From Polytrichum commune (taxonomy: Eukaryota; Streptophyta; Polytrichopsida; Polytrichales; Polytrichaceae), in assembly GCA_950295325.1 (NCBI GenBank), contig OX485809.1:37205081-37269080 (forward strand): a stretch of 64,000 nucleotides of DNA, written 5' to 3'. Of this stretch, positions 1-11,242 are shown piece after piece. The position numbers and the translations under genes were made by a program. The first letter of the stretch is position 1. Every line of letters begins with the position of its first letter. The notes below the pieces were generated by a model that saw only the letters and a program-made list of their open reading frames with translations, did no database searches and had not been told where the DNA came from.

Positions 1-1858
1 AGGTAGATGTACGAAAGGGGTTCTTAAGGTTAATATTTTTTTTGACAATAATTGTGTTAGTTTCATGCCATTCACATTCATCCACTATTGTGATATGTTA
101 TGTGTTTCTAGTGACTCCCTTGCCCATTATTGTTAAGAATCACATTTGGGTTCTAGGACAAGCTAAGGCTCTTGGAGTGCTCATGGGCTCCCTTGAATTT
201 TGATCTTCGGATTGTGGCTAAGTTATTGTAATCTTGTCTCTGTTTGTTTGATACAATCATTAACTTATAGGTTATGAATGAAAAAAATATTCAATGACTT
301 TCTCATTGGAAATTGAACGTGCATCTTACATTTAATAAATGAATAATTATTTCATAATTTAAAATTTGTATATGTAGTGGAGGCATTTATCACATTAAAT
401 TGAAAAGCTTGGTATAATAACATGAGCCCATTTTCTAGTTTGCCATTAGTACACATACATTTTTTTTTTCCTCTATAAACTTCTCATATAAAAGGGGTGA
501 ATTTCATAGTGATCCACACACGTCATTGAAGTTTCCAATGAAGAGTCCACCCTTTGGGTTTGCGAGGTTGAAAGAAATATATATTTTGAGGTTCTTCATG
601 GACAATGATGAATGGCTTGTATTCTAGTTTGAAAAAATTGCACTTGATCTAGAGTGGTTGCCACAAAACAATTTGGCGCTCATGTGGAAGGACGATGGTC
701 ACAGTTGCCCACTCATTCCCAAAGGAAGAGCAGTTGTTTGGAAAATAAATCTTGCTGTGAAAAAATTGGAGGATTACGTCACATACTGGAAAAATGTTGC
801 GAAGAATTAAGTAATTTATTTCCTCTAATGTCTCACAAATTACACTTGGATTCTAGCCATTAACAACATACACCACGACAAACGCAAGCATGTTCGACAT
901 AGTTCAAGAGGATATGACACTGGAGGATGATTATGAAAGTCCCTTTTGTGAAATTGCATGTGACAAACCCATAGAATCTTTTAACCCTTACGAAGATGTT
1001 ATTTCAGGTGATTTTGTTCTTGTCCATCTCCGGACACTACTATCTACCCTATGTGGATGGGCTAAGCACTCACAACTGTGTGACTAGATGGAACCCATTC
1101 TCAATATGGTCAATTTCAAATTCGATATTTACAACCTAGCAAAGGAAAAAAAAAGTTAGACCTTGAGCATTATAGAGGAATTTGGGATGATAAGTGGGAG
1201 TGCAATCCAACTTCCACATCAGTTATGTGAATAAGAATGTAATTCTTTATTCCAACAAAACTAGAAAAAAACACAAACAACACTTTTGTTGTGGAAATAG
1301 GAAAATTAGAGAAGAAACATGCCCAAAAAAATTTAGAATTGGTGAACTCCTCTAGCCAACCATCACAAGGAAAACATTTGGAACCCTCCCCATGGTTTCT
1401 CATATAAAGTTTCTTGATGAACTTCATGAAGCCATTGGGGATTACTTTCTCTTGTAAGTTGCATAAGTCTTATGGCTTACTAGTACATGGTATTCATTTA
1501 ATGATTATAAACTTATACTTTAAGGTATTAATATTATTGTTTCTATCTTAATAAGTGATGTTATGGTTGGTTTTAAAATGCAACAACACATTTTTCCCAA
1601 TCAAACATCAGGAGTGCTTGCGATATTTTAGTGTCCAAATTTTTACTTTTATTTTTATTTTTCCCATGTCATCGTATTATGTACATTAACTCTCATGTCT
1701 TATGTTTTAACCCTTAGAGTCTTATCTTTACAAATTTTTGTCTTTAACTCTCTTGAAGTATAATGTACAGTCTCATGTCTTAAATTTTTCACTTATGTGT
1801 TTACCTCTTTTGATATATGTCTAAAATTCTTTTCTAAACTGTTATAGTTTGTGTCTTA
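1..1858. other. AT-rich intergenic stretch, no gene seen
   Basis: I see no convincing coding region, RNA gene or repeat boundary here. The open frames are short, lack family motifs and do not join across plausible splice sites. Confidence 0.5.
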
Positions 1859-1965
1859 GAGCCACATCAAGGGAGTAGTTGCTCTTTTTATAAATGATCT
1901 CTTTATTTATTTATTTATTTAAATTATCATTGGGTATGATATTGGGAGATCTCTTGGTGTGGCTC
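1859..1965. mobile_element. Stowaway-like MITE
   Basis: A 107-bp segment has terminal inverted repeats (left GAGCCACATCAAGGGA, right the complement of GAGCCACACCAAGAGA) and a TA dinucleotide on each side. TA target sites and a short AT-rich interior are typical of Tc1/mariner-derived Stowaway MITEs. No coding capacity. The family assignment rests on the TA flanks and size only. Confidence 0.5.
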
Positions 1966-2834
1966 TAAAGGTGATATTAGTGGATACTCCAATATTGACC
2001 TCTGGAACCACAATGAAAGATCTCTCATGGTGCCATGAAATATACTCACCTTAAGGCCTTCAAATGTCTTTCAAGTGTAAAGTGGGAGGTTTCCCTTTTT
2101 TATTATTTAATACATTCAGAATATCATGTACTAACATGGAAAGATCTTCTAGTCTAGAACGCATGGGAAATCTCCATATTTATATGGGCTTTGTCTTTAT
2201 ATTAAATTATATTATTCTTGTAAATCTCTTTATAAATTAAATTTAATGGTAAATCAACGTACTCATTTATTACTTTAAATCCTAAATTTTAATCATTTAT
2301 TGCAAATTTGGCACAATTTTAATTCAAAAGTCCACTTCTAATTAAATATTTGTAAAGGTAATTAATTATCATCTAGGTGTCTTAAATAAGTATTATTAGA
2401 ATAATTTTAGGTTAACTGCAAGTTTTAGGATTATGGTTGATAACACATACAAACCTTCAAGAATAAAACTTTGGAAGATCTCTCAATTGCAGTATATGCA
2501 TTTGTGACAATCATTCACTCTCACATTATTTACCCTAGCAGTAGTATGGCAGTTAGTTCATTTGACTCGGACCCTGTGCAGTGTGCAACCATATGCATAC
2601 CCATAGTCAATAGTCTTCCAATGAGTATCATATTTTGTCTCTTTCTCAAAACCAATGGCACTTTGTGTGGTCACTAGTCTTGAGTTAATTAGCCTTTTTA
2701 GTGTGACTTAAAAATACAATGTAGTCACCCACGCAAGGTTTTCACTCTTCCTTAGTTGATTCTTAATTTTAATGATGCGATCAGGCAATTGTATTTCTAC
2801 TTGGTCACAGACAAAGTAAAAATTTGACATGTGA
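1966..2834. other. AT-rich intergenic stretch, nothing recognised
   Basis: No gene, RNA or bounded repeat could be supported between the small Stowaway-like element and the next MITE fragment. Confidence 0.4.
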
Positions 2835-3100
2835 CTATGGAGTTTGAGGTCCCCAAAAGACATATTTTAAGGCCTACATTATCCACTAACATGGTCTAAT
2901 GGGTTTTATGGTGGAAGAGGCAAAAGAGGTGCTCCAGTAGAAAAGGCAAAAGCCCATGGCAAAAAAATGTTTTTATAATAAGTTTTTAATGATTTTTTTT
3001 TGGGGGGGGGAAGAGAAGATTAAGACAAGAGAAGACAAGAGAATGGTCAAACTTGACTCTTTTTTTCAAAACTGCCCTTTCTACACATATATTAATAGGC
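2835..3100 (-). mobile_element. Fragment of the PIF/Harbinger-like MITE family (reverse orientation)
   Basis: On the minus strand this stretch matches interior parts of the elements at 6380-7340 and 36376-37508. It shares the block with the 'ggggacct' motif, the 'ccttgccttttc' motif and the 'cttgtcttctcttgggctt' region. Neither terminal repeat is present, so it is a decayed fragment. Confidence 0.5.
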
Positions 3101-3154
3101 CCCCCACACATACTGGTGGTGGGCGGTAGTGAACGGGCGAACACCGTTCTCTGC

Positions 3155-3565
3155 CACTACACTAAATAGGTAGATTAGTGTTAGATGAAGATTAGTGTTA
3201 GAGCCAATAGTTACCCAAAACACTAAATGTCACTTGAAAGTACAATTAGTGCTACAATTTCCTTTGTCTTTATTTTGCATTGTCAAAGTTGAGTTCCATT
3301 AAGTTTAAATTTTGTAATATCAAATTCCTAGCATATTACATTTTCTATGAGGCTCACATATTCTACCTCCAATTCTTCATTTGAAGATCTACAAAAAAAT
3401 GTCATCTAACACTAAATGCGCTTTTGTAAATATTCAAAGTTACTAATTGGTACAAATAGTGTTAGAGTTGACATTTAGTGTTCTAACACTATGAAGACAA
3501 TTGACATTTAGCGTTTCCATCGACTATTAGTGTTTCCAACACTAATCTACCTATTCAGTGTAGTA
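3155..3565. mobile_element. CACTA-type MITE, worn ends
   Basis: The left end begins CACTACACTAAATAGGTAG and the right end is its near-complement (CTACCTATTCAGTGTAGTA). Internal blocks repeat 'attagtgtt' and 'aacactaa' in both orientations. It belongs with the better-preserved copy at 52811-53136. No clean 3-bp target duplication is visible, so the edges are approximate. Confidence 0.55.
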
Positions 3566-3604
3566 TGTGTGGGCGAGAACCGGGGAGAGCCGGCGGTTAG
3601 TCCA

Positions 3605-3950
3605 TATGAACAGGTTGATTTTGAAAAATTACCCGGTTGTAGTTCAAGACTTCAGGAGAATTTGGTACCTAAAGTTACAAAGATGCACTGGTTGATTTTG
3701 AGAAATAACCCGGACCTTGAAGTTCAAGACTTCACGATAATTTTGTACTTTAAGTTACAAAGATGAACTAGTGAGTTTGAGAAATAACCCGGTTGAAGTT
3801 CGAGACTTCACGATAATTTTGTACTTTAAGTTACAAATATGAATTGGCGAGTTTGAGAAATAACACGGTTGAAGTTCGAGACTTCATCATAATTTTGTAC
3901 CTTGAGTTACAAATATGAACCGGTAAATTTGAGAAATAACCCAGTTGAAC
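3605..3950. repeat. 76-bp minisatellite, about 4.5 copies
   Basis: Successive units begin near 3608, 3683, 3763, 3839 and 3915 and share 'gagaaataacccggttgaagtt' followed by 'gacttcacgataattttgta'. One further unit-like copy lies far away at about 43128-43210 next to the same 'ggggagaaccggc' lead-in, so the unit is dispersed as well as tandem. Confidence 0.75.
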
Positions 3951-4382
3951 AAGACCTCACAAAACTTATCAAGTGTTCTAGAGGAATATAGAGAATATAC
4001 CTCAAATTAATAAAGAAAAAACCGAAAGTTCACGCAACATGTAACCAATTGGACTTGGAAAGAATAGAATCTTAACCGATCATGCCAAAAAAATCTCCAT
4101 GGACAATTGGTCAAATTTTATATTTAGTGTGACTTACTATTTGGATTCACAAGGTGCTATATCCTTTTACCAATGAAATAAATTTTTACCAAGTAAAGTT
4201 GTCAATGTTTTATAATGTCCAAACATCATTTGTTGGTAAAATATGAGATGTACAGTAAATAGATATAGCACTGCATAATTCCACATAGTAAGCTTTGCCT
4301 AAATATCATATTCAGTGTAGTTATAGAGAGATATGAATTCGTGGCCTCTATGTAGACTCACTCATTGCGAAGGTGAAAACGT

Positions 4383-4505
4383 AGCGATTTATCTCGCTTG
4401 AAACTATCCAAAAGTGACAAATTATCTCGCTCGATATTATGTAGTAGTGCGGAATTATCTCGCTCGAAATTATCTAAGTGCGAAATTATCTCGCTCAAGA
4501 TTTTC
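4383..4505. repeat. Short tandem repeat with 'attatctcgctcg' core
   Basis: About four imperfect copies of a roughly 30-40 bp unit containing 'gcgaaattatctcgctcgaa'. No coding role is evident. Confidence 0.6.
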
Positions 4506-4740
4506 AACGAGTACGAAATTATAAAGGCGTGTGAAATCGTTGATCACAACAACGAACGAGTGAGTGGCAGGACCGATGCGACCAGTCACTGCCACTGCTA
4601 TAAAGTGATAAAAAAAACTGAACCCTGTTGGTGGGAGTCGCCGACTGGCCTCACCACCAGAAGGTGTGGGGAGGCTATAAAGCAATCAACACATTCACTT
4701 TTTGTTGCATGGTCATTTCCCTTGATCCACAATTGATCCA

Positions 4741-4867
4741 CCTAGTGAGGGGCCCAAAGGCTTTGTAAATTGATTTTTTAAGACATTGGACCATGAAAGT
4801 TGGACCATCAAGTTGGACCATGGAAAATTGCCATCTTCCATAGTCCAACTTCATGGTCCGTGGTGTA
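4741..4867. mobile_element. Terminal fragments of the PIF/Harbinger-like MITE
   Basis: The stretch holds the 'ggaccatgaagttggaccatgg' type terminal sequence twice in inverted order, ending with 'cttcatggtccgtggtgtaaa'. This corresponds to the ends of the elements at 6380-7340 and 36376-37508 with most of the interior gone. Confidence 0.5.
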
Positions 4868-6159
4868 AAGAAGTTAAGTAGTTTTCACACATGTTTATTG
4901 TTTTATCTACCAAGCAATGACATGTTGGATAGTTTTTGTCCCATCCCCAAATGCCTTACAACTCATCCATCCTACCATCGGTTTTTGTTAATGGAGCTCC
5001 TAGTGCCCTCATAGACTAAGAGCAACCAATCACAAGGGCATGAGGCAACAATTTTAAAGGTCCTACATTATTGCCTCATGTCTAGGTACCAATGGGAGGG
5101 TTGGTGCTTGAAGCTTTAAACCTCCACTTTTGAACCATGCCCCATCATTTGCCAACTAGGCTCGGTGCTAGATAGTGTCAATGGTGTGAAGGCCGTATAT
5201 TTAGAACCAACTTTTAGACTTAGCTAAAGTCAAGTGGGAAGGGGTCAAGTGGGAAGGGGACTTGACTTCAACCAAGTCTAAAAGTTGGTTCTAAAAATAC
5301 GGCCTTCACACCATCAACACTATCTAGTGCCGAGCCTAGTTGGCAAATGATGTGGCATGGTTAAAAAGTGGAGGTTTGATGCCTCAAGCACCGACCCTCC
5401 CATCGCTACCTAGACATGAGGCAATAATGTAGGACCTTTAAAAGTGTTGCCTCCCACCCTTGTGATTGGCTGCTTTTTAGTCTTAGCTATGAGGGCACAA
5501 GGAACTCCATTAACAAAAACCGATGGTAAGATAGGTGAGTAAGGGCAAGCCCAATGACCTTGCACCTACATCTGCATTTGCGCTTTCTCATCCGCGATGC
5601 GGATGCAGATGCAAGATACTGGCCCAGTCACCATGCTATACCCTAAAATTGGATGTAAAATAATACAGGAAGTGCAGAACTCCCTGCATTTCGGCGAGAT
5701 ATGCAGGGAGCCTACTATCAGCTAAGGACAAACAACTTCATGGCGGTTTTTAACTAAAGACATCTCAATATGGTAGGGTTGCAGAAAACTACAAATTGTT
5801 TTAGAGGAAATTCTGAGGTAGTAAGGTAGAATGAGTGGCAATTTTGCCTGGGTCTGCATCTGCATTCTGGGTGGAGGCCACTTTTCATTCCCGGATGCAG
5901 ATGCAGATCCAGGAACGACTAGGCTTGCTCTAATAAGGCATTTGGGGATGGAACAAAAACTACCCAACATTCATTGCTTCGTAGATAAAACGATGAACAT
6001 GTGTGAAAGCTACTTAACTAAAACCTACTTGAAAATCTCCGGAGCAAGTTCTTGGAGGTGCATTGGGATAGTTGGTTGCCTCTACTAGAACTGAGGGAGC
6101 TTTACCCATGTTTTAGTAAATACTTTGGTAATTTGGTAAAGTCATGTGGGAAGGGGCCA
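4868..6159. mobile_element. Head-to-head pair of Tourist-like MITEs forming a large foldback
   Basis: The left arm (about 4868-5240) is the reverse complement of the right arm (about 5262-5540, resuming 5934-6030). The right-hand copy matches the element at 37540-38050 and ends in 'ggaaggggcca' followed by TAA. The junction near 5225-5262 has the 'caagtgggaagggg' terminus twice, so two copies meet end to end. The right arm is split by a separate nested MITE at 5543-5930. Confidence 0.6.
5543..5930. mobile_element. Nested Tourist-like MITE with TAA target duplication
   Basis: This 388-bp element has ends GGGCAAGCCCA and (complement) GAGCAAGCCTA, flanked on both sides by TAA (5540-5542 and 5931-5933). 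Just inside each end are copies of 'ggatgcagatgcaga' in opposite orientation. TAA duplications are the hallmark of PIF/Harbinger-derived Tourist MITEs. It interrupts the right arm of the surrounding foldback, so it arrived later. Confidence 0.75.
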
Positions 6160-6379
6160 TAAGTCTTGTACCAAGGAGTAAGGGGGAAGGATTTGCACTT
6201 GAAGAGGTGGGTGATGAGTAACTGGATTTTATCCACCATATATAGGAGGGACGATTGAGTGATGATATATATAGAGTCTAAACCTAAGCTCACCGGTAGA
6301 AGCGCCACTAGACCATCTCTAGTTCAATGACAAGGTAGTTCCATCACTCGCACATATATCCTCAAGAGAAAGCTACTAA

Positions 6380-7340
6380 GGGCCGGTTTACATTATGGAC
6401 CATGAAGTCGGACCATGGAAGATGTCCTTTTTCCATGGTCCAACTTGATGGTCTAACTTCCATGCTCCGATTTCTTAAAAAATTAATTTACAAAGTTTTT
6501 GGGTCTCTCACTAGGTGTAAACCGAATGTGGACCAAGAAAGAATGACCATACACCAAAACGTGAATGTGCTGATTCTTTTTTAATATATGCTCAGAAAGG
6601 ACATTTAAAAAAAAATTCAAGTTTGACCATTCTCTTGTCTTCTCTTGGGCTTCGCTTGTCTTCACTTCTTGTTGAGTGTGTCAAAGATGTGGTTTGCAAA
6701 TCTTCTCACAACAATTCTTACAAAATAAAATGAGCGATTTAATTCGTACATGTTCAATGTAATTTACATATGACATGTACCTTGTGTTGTACTTTGAGCA
6801 TTGTTTGCAACCCGCTTCACCATGTGTACTTGAATTCTTGAGTTCTAGATGTCCCACATTGTTTGGTGAAACATGTGGGAGCCGGTTTAAGGGGTAGGGC
6901 ATGGAATACATGATATGTCTCATGAACTATGATATGATCAAAGCACATAGAGGGTAGACTTGCTTCTCAAGATTCATTACATCACAAAGATGTTGAAAAG
7001 TGTGCCTTGTGAGCCTTACACAGTGGGAAGAATTGTATATAAAGCCCCCCCCCAAAAAAAAAATTCATTAAGAAATATTATAACATCATTTCTTTGTCAT
7101 GGGCCCGTGCCTTTTCCTACGAGACTACCTCTCTTGCCTCTCTCACTGCAAAACCTGTTGGACAATGTTAATGTATTAATTAGGTCTTAAAATATGTCTT
7201 TTGGGGACCTCAACCTGCATGGTCACTCTACCATTTTTTCCTTGGTGTAAACAGAAGTGGCCATGGGATGAGTTCAACAGCCAATCAACGCTCTTACAAA
7301 GCCTTGGGACAACTTTCTGGTCCATGGTGTAAACCAACCC
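6380..7340 (+). mobile_element. PIF/Harbinger-like non-autonomous element, copy A
   Basis: A 961-bp element with terminal inverted repeats GGGCCGGTTTACATTATGGA and (complement) GGGTTGGTTTACACCATGGA, flanked by TAA on both sides (6377-6379, 7341-7343). A second full copy lies at 36376-37508 and fragments at 2835-3100 and 4741-4867. No transposase frame is visible, so it would depend on an enzyme supplied elsewhere. Confidence 0.8.
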
Positions 7341-7596
7341 TAAGTGACTAACAAGGTAAATCAAACCGATAAAAAGATAGTCAGAGGGTACTGGCAAGGG
7401 GGTTGGGGCGAAATAACCCGGACCACTGGTTTCTTGGAGGCAAGGGTTTAGGCATCCAACAAGGAAAGAGTGTATGGGTTGGTTCACCCAAATCATGGCA
7501 AGGGAACCCAGTACCATTAGGTATGAATGAAAAGTCCATAACATAAAGAAAGCAAGCTTAGTGCATACAAACTTAGATTGGTTGGTAGGTAAGAAG

Positions 7597-8001
7597 TACA
7601 CTAAATATGATGTTTAGTATCACCAACTTTGATTGTCTTGCTCAATAATAATTGTAACCATGGTGTAGTGCCACGTGTCACCATTACTAAATGTTAACCC
7701 AACATTGTATTGTTTGTCACTCTTTGTAAAATAACATTTTTTTTTGGGGGGGGGGGGTTATAGAATTTATAGTGTCGCAATTACTGTCACTTACCAAGTG
7801 ATTTTCTTTATCCAAATTTCAATCATCCATTACAATATTTCATCACAAGTTGTTGACAAGAGAAGGTAGGGCTTTGGCTAATGGATGAACTCATCCATCA
7901 TCCATGGCAATATTTGTTCACTTATTCATAAGGAGTGTCATCCAAAAGGTTACCATAGTGACATTACACATTATATGACACTAAACATCATATTTAGTGT
8001 A
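7597..8001 (+). mobile_element. MITE with ACACTAAATATGATGTTTAGT ends
   Basis: About 405 bp bounded by TACACTAAATATGATGTTTA and its complement. The interior carries 'ggatgaactcatccatcatccat' and 'cttattcataaggagtgtcatc', shared with 39660-40032 (other orientation) and the right-end remnant at 47230-47392. The termini resemble the CACTA-like MITEs, but no 3-bp duplication is clear. Confidence 0.6.
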
Positions 8002-8690
8002 ATTATGAGTACGGCTTATAGCGATACATTGGTAAAAGATTGTAGGTTAGAATACAAGTCATGAACAAGGTAGATGACGCCCGGTACCGAGAACATTAAG
8101 GGGGTGCAAGCATGGTAAAGTGGACCAAAAAAGTGCTCCAGTATACTAAAACCATCATATTTTTTTGTCAAAGGCCTAAAAGTAGTAGCAAAGCGTTGCT
8201 TAAATTGGATTTCTTTTCATGATGATCTTTGTTGTTTTGTTGGATACTCAAATGTAGAAAATCAAGTTGAGATCTTCAATACTTATCATAAGAGGTGATG
8301 CTCAAAAGCAGATGATTGAGTTTGGTTTTGGACGTATATTTCATAACCTTAACTATTTTGAAGTTGGGGTTTCCTCTCATATTCCTTGAATTCATTATCT
8401 ACTTGAGGGCATCATCACAAAACCTTCTGGAAAACCATCAATTTAATGTTATTTTATCATACATTAGACAAATTTTAGATAGTCACTTGTTCAATATCAC
8501 CTACTTGCACACCACTTGTACCGTCTTCTAAAATATGTAGATTTTTTTGGAATATTTTTTTGTGGTAATACAAAAGGGAACGAAAAGATAATACAAAAGG
8601 GAATTTTCTTGTATTTGTTTTGGATGTAGGATATTTTAGCGGGGGCAAGCCCAAAATAGGTGGTCGTAAGCAAGTGTGGGCATGTTTGAA
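8002..8690. other. AT-rich stretch, nothing recognised
   Basis: Only short frames without family resemblance; no bounded repeat seen. Confidence 0.4.
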
Positions 8691-8694
8691 TTTA

Positions 8695-8876
8695 GTGTTA
8701 GTAAGCTTATGAAAAAAAAATCAACAATGATAAAAGGAGAACTCCAAGATATTTTGTAACAAATTTTCTAACACTAACTGTCAAAGAATTGAAAATTAGT
8801 TTTGAGCAAGGTAGGGTGGTAACAACGTTGAATATAAATCAAACACTAAACATCCTATTTAATGTAGCTGTTCCAT
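8695..8876 (-). mobile_element. CACTA-like MITE remnant
   Basis: Read on the minus strand from about 8876 this matches the piece at 36788-36910: the CACTACACTAAATAGGAT-type end, then 'ttgttaccaccctaccttgctc' and 'caattctttgacagttagtgtt'. Only one recognisable terminus remains. Confidence 0.5.
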
Positions 8877-9740
8877 GGAGCAATATGTTGTTGTTGAACG
8901 AGAGAATCGTTCAATCATGGAAGGCGTACAAAGCTCTTTATATCAATCACTCACAATTATCCATGACTTTTTGGGCCAAGGTTGTGATGTAAATCATTTA
9001 AGGTAGAAATACCATAACCCGTGAAAATAAGGTAATTCGCATTGAAGATCAGGTCTGACAATCATGAGATAATTTTCCAAGATAGACAAGAAGGATTCAT
9101 GAAGCATGCATGCAAGTTGTTTGATATTTTTCTGCCCTATACAAAAAAATGTTACAATTTTTCAAAGTGGAAAGTTGTCCAAACCCCTACTCGTTCACTA
9201 GATTATCCCTACACCGAACATGTTAATCCGCATTTTCATACAAAGCATCGCCTAAATCGGTTACCTCATGAGTACATTAACACTTAACTCCCATTGGCTA
9301 CACTAAGAGCATCACCACCCATCCTACAAAATGCAGGGTGGATCATCCTCACAATAAGTTCAAGTCACTCGGTTTGCAAGCCGGGTGACCCACCCATGAC
9401 TTGTATATAAGGTGATGAAACAAGGAAGAAACAAAAGCAAGATGAATCTCATTGGCACCTTGGAAATCGGAGAGGAATATGGAGTTTGTCCTATGTTGTT
9501 TAGGGGGCTCATGAGGATATTAACTAAAATGAGCCAATTGGGCCATTATGAGACAATTCGTACCAATGGGAACGTGCATTGGGAACGTGGTTCACGAGTA
9601 AATATCCGTGAATTGCCATCATTGACAAGGTTTAGAACAAGAGGAAGGTCATCAACATAGACTAGGGCACTATTTCATGCACATTGGTGTATATATATAA
9701 GCTAAAATAATGCTTATTCTAGCCCACATAAAAACTTAGC
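8877..9740. other. Intergenic stretch with one MITE-like end at about 9308
   Basis: No gene recognised. GAGCATCACCACCCATCCT at about 9308-9326 recurs in inverted orientation at 34727-34745; the adjoining 'cacaataagttcaagtca' also recurs there. The simplest reading is a dispersed foldback MITE family. Confidence 0.4.
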
Positions 9741-10128
9741 CCAGTTGTCACCATGGGTGTTCACTCGTGACCAACCAACACCCCGCAACAGATGAGCCTA
9801 GTATATCCATAATACAACATAAGTCGATACCACTAAGGAACAACCATGCGCATGTCAACAACTGTATGCAAATATAATGGGTCTAATCATAAAAGCTATC
9901 ATGGGCACTTAATACTACTCAGAGAATACAAATACATCTAACCACGAGTACGTGAACGCCCGTGACCAATCAACGCCATGCAACACACGATGCAAGATCC
10001 ATAACACATGAAGGAAGGTCTACATGTCATATCCGACTACACAAATGAGGGTCAAAAAATCATTTGATTGAATCATAGATGCCACAGTGGGCACAAAAAA
10101 TGTGAACAAAGTATATGAATTGTTGTAT
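9741..10128. repeat. Degenerate palindrome copies at the edge of the accessory locus
   Basis: Worn relatives of the 20-bp palindrome occur near 9750 ('ccatgggtgttcactcgtgacc') and 9940-9963 ('cgtgaacgcccgtgacc'). Both are followed by a related 'caaccaacaccccgcaaca' / 'caatcaacgccatgcaaca' sequence, so a unit larger than the palindrome was copied. No gene is seen in this stretch. Confidence 0.5.
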
Positions 10129-10148
10129 CCACGGGTGAACACCCGTGG
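10129..10148. repeat. CCACGGGTG palindrome, 3' flank of the small gene
   Basis: A perfect CCACGGGTGAACACCCGTGG: 9-bp arms round an AA spacer. It lies 25 bp beyond the stop codon of the minus-strand gene ending at 10174, so probably in its 3' untranslated region. Confidence 0.9.
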
Positions 10149-10173
10149 AAAATCTATCACCATAAAGGTCCGG

Positions 10174-10717
10174 CTATCTACAAGAGGAGTATGAATCCTT
10201 AATCATTTTCAACATCTTGTCATGAGGTTGTCTTTGAGCTATAGTACATTGCTTGCGCTTGACTTCTTCAAGCCGTTTTTTCTCCTCCATCAAAACTGTA
10301 GCTTCTCGAAGTTGTTTCACCCTTGCAGCCACGTAATCAGACATGGATGAGGTGGTATTGGGTGAACTACACCTCCAACATCCAGAACTATTTCCCGAGC
10401 CCGTGGGCTCATTGGGGTGAGTGGTTTGGAGAGAAAGGTGTCTCTTCACCCGAGCGCGTGTGACCGGACCCGCAACATCGACCGGAACAGCCTCCTCAAC
10501 CGCGACCGGAACAACCACCGCAACCGCGAGCGCAACATCGTGTGTTTGGAGCATATGTGTCTACCACAACAAACGACAAATTGATATTAGAATCCCTGGG
10601 ATGAAACACAACTAAAAAAATTGGGATTCATGTGGAAAATGAATTACCTTAGGGCATGGAGATGTCACTTCGGCGAAGTCGGCGTTAGCATCCGGAGGAC
10701 GTTGTCGACATGGTGGA
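10174..10717 (-). CDS. Small two-or-more-exon gene, unknown coiled-coil protein (5' end unresolved)
   Basis: I do not recognise this protein. The final exon (10560-10174) encodes 128 residues: a low-complexity Val/Ala/Pro stretch built from repeated 'cgaccggaaca'-like DNA, a basic segment (RARVKRH), a GSGNSSGCWRC patch and a charged, probably coiled-coil tail (VAARVKQLREATVLMEEKKR). An upstream exon is supported at 10717-10648 by a TTGCCAG acceptor and a CCTAAG/GTAATTC donor; its phase 0 end matches the TGGTAG acceptor at 10561-10567. The first exon was not found. It lies downstream of the large ParB-like/FCP1-like gene on the same strand and is flanked by palindromes at 10980 and 10129. It is more GC-rich than its surroundings. 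It could be a partner protein of the same locus or an unrelated gene. Confidence 0.5.
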
Positions 10718-10979
10718 CTGGCAATATAGTTCTTAGGTCGCGTTTGGAATGGGGAATGCTGTTAGGATACAATAACATAAGAGTCCATGGAAGAAGGACA
10801 TTATGTGCAAGAGGAGCCCGTCCGTTGCCCTTTAGTAAAGATGAACATGTTCAAAACATATGAATTATAGCCGACTAAGTCCTACATATTAAAATTCGCT
10901 ATGACAACCATAATTCCCAAAAACACAACTAACATTGTCCAAGTGGCCTGATACATTCATTGAATCAACTACCACATTG

Positions 10980-11000
10980 CCACGAGTGAACACCCGTGGG
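10980..11000. repeat. CCACGGGTG palindrome, one-base variant
   Basis: CCACGAGTGAACACCCGTGG, one mismatch between the arms, in the gap between the two minus-strand genes of the locus. Confidence 0.8.
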
Positions 11001-11242
11001 ACAATGCCAGACATTCACTGTGGTCGGAAATAGTCGGGTATTCTCTAACACCGCAGTGTTGCAAAGTAGTAGACTCCCAGTGAGATACATTCATGACCAT
11101 GACATGTTTGCATGAAGAAAATCCACAAAACCAAAACAAGTTTCAAATGAAGTTGAAAGGCAACAAAGTTTCAGATCCACTCATTTCAAATACAATGTAC
11201 CGATAGTGCAAATGTGCACTATAGGCGGCCCCAATAGGGAAT

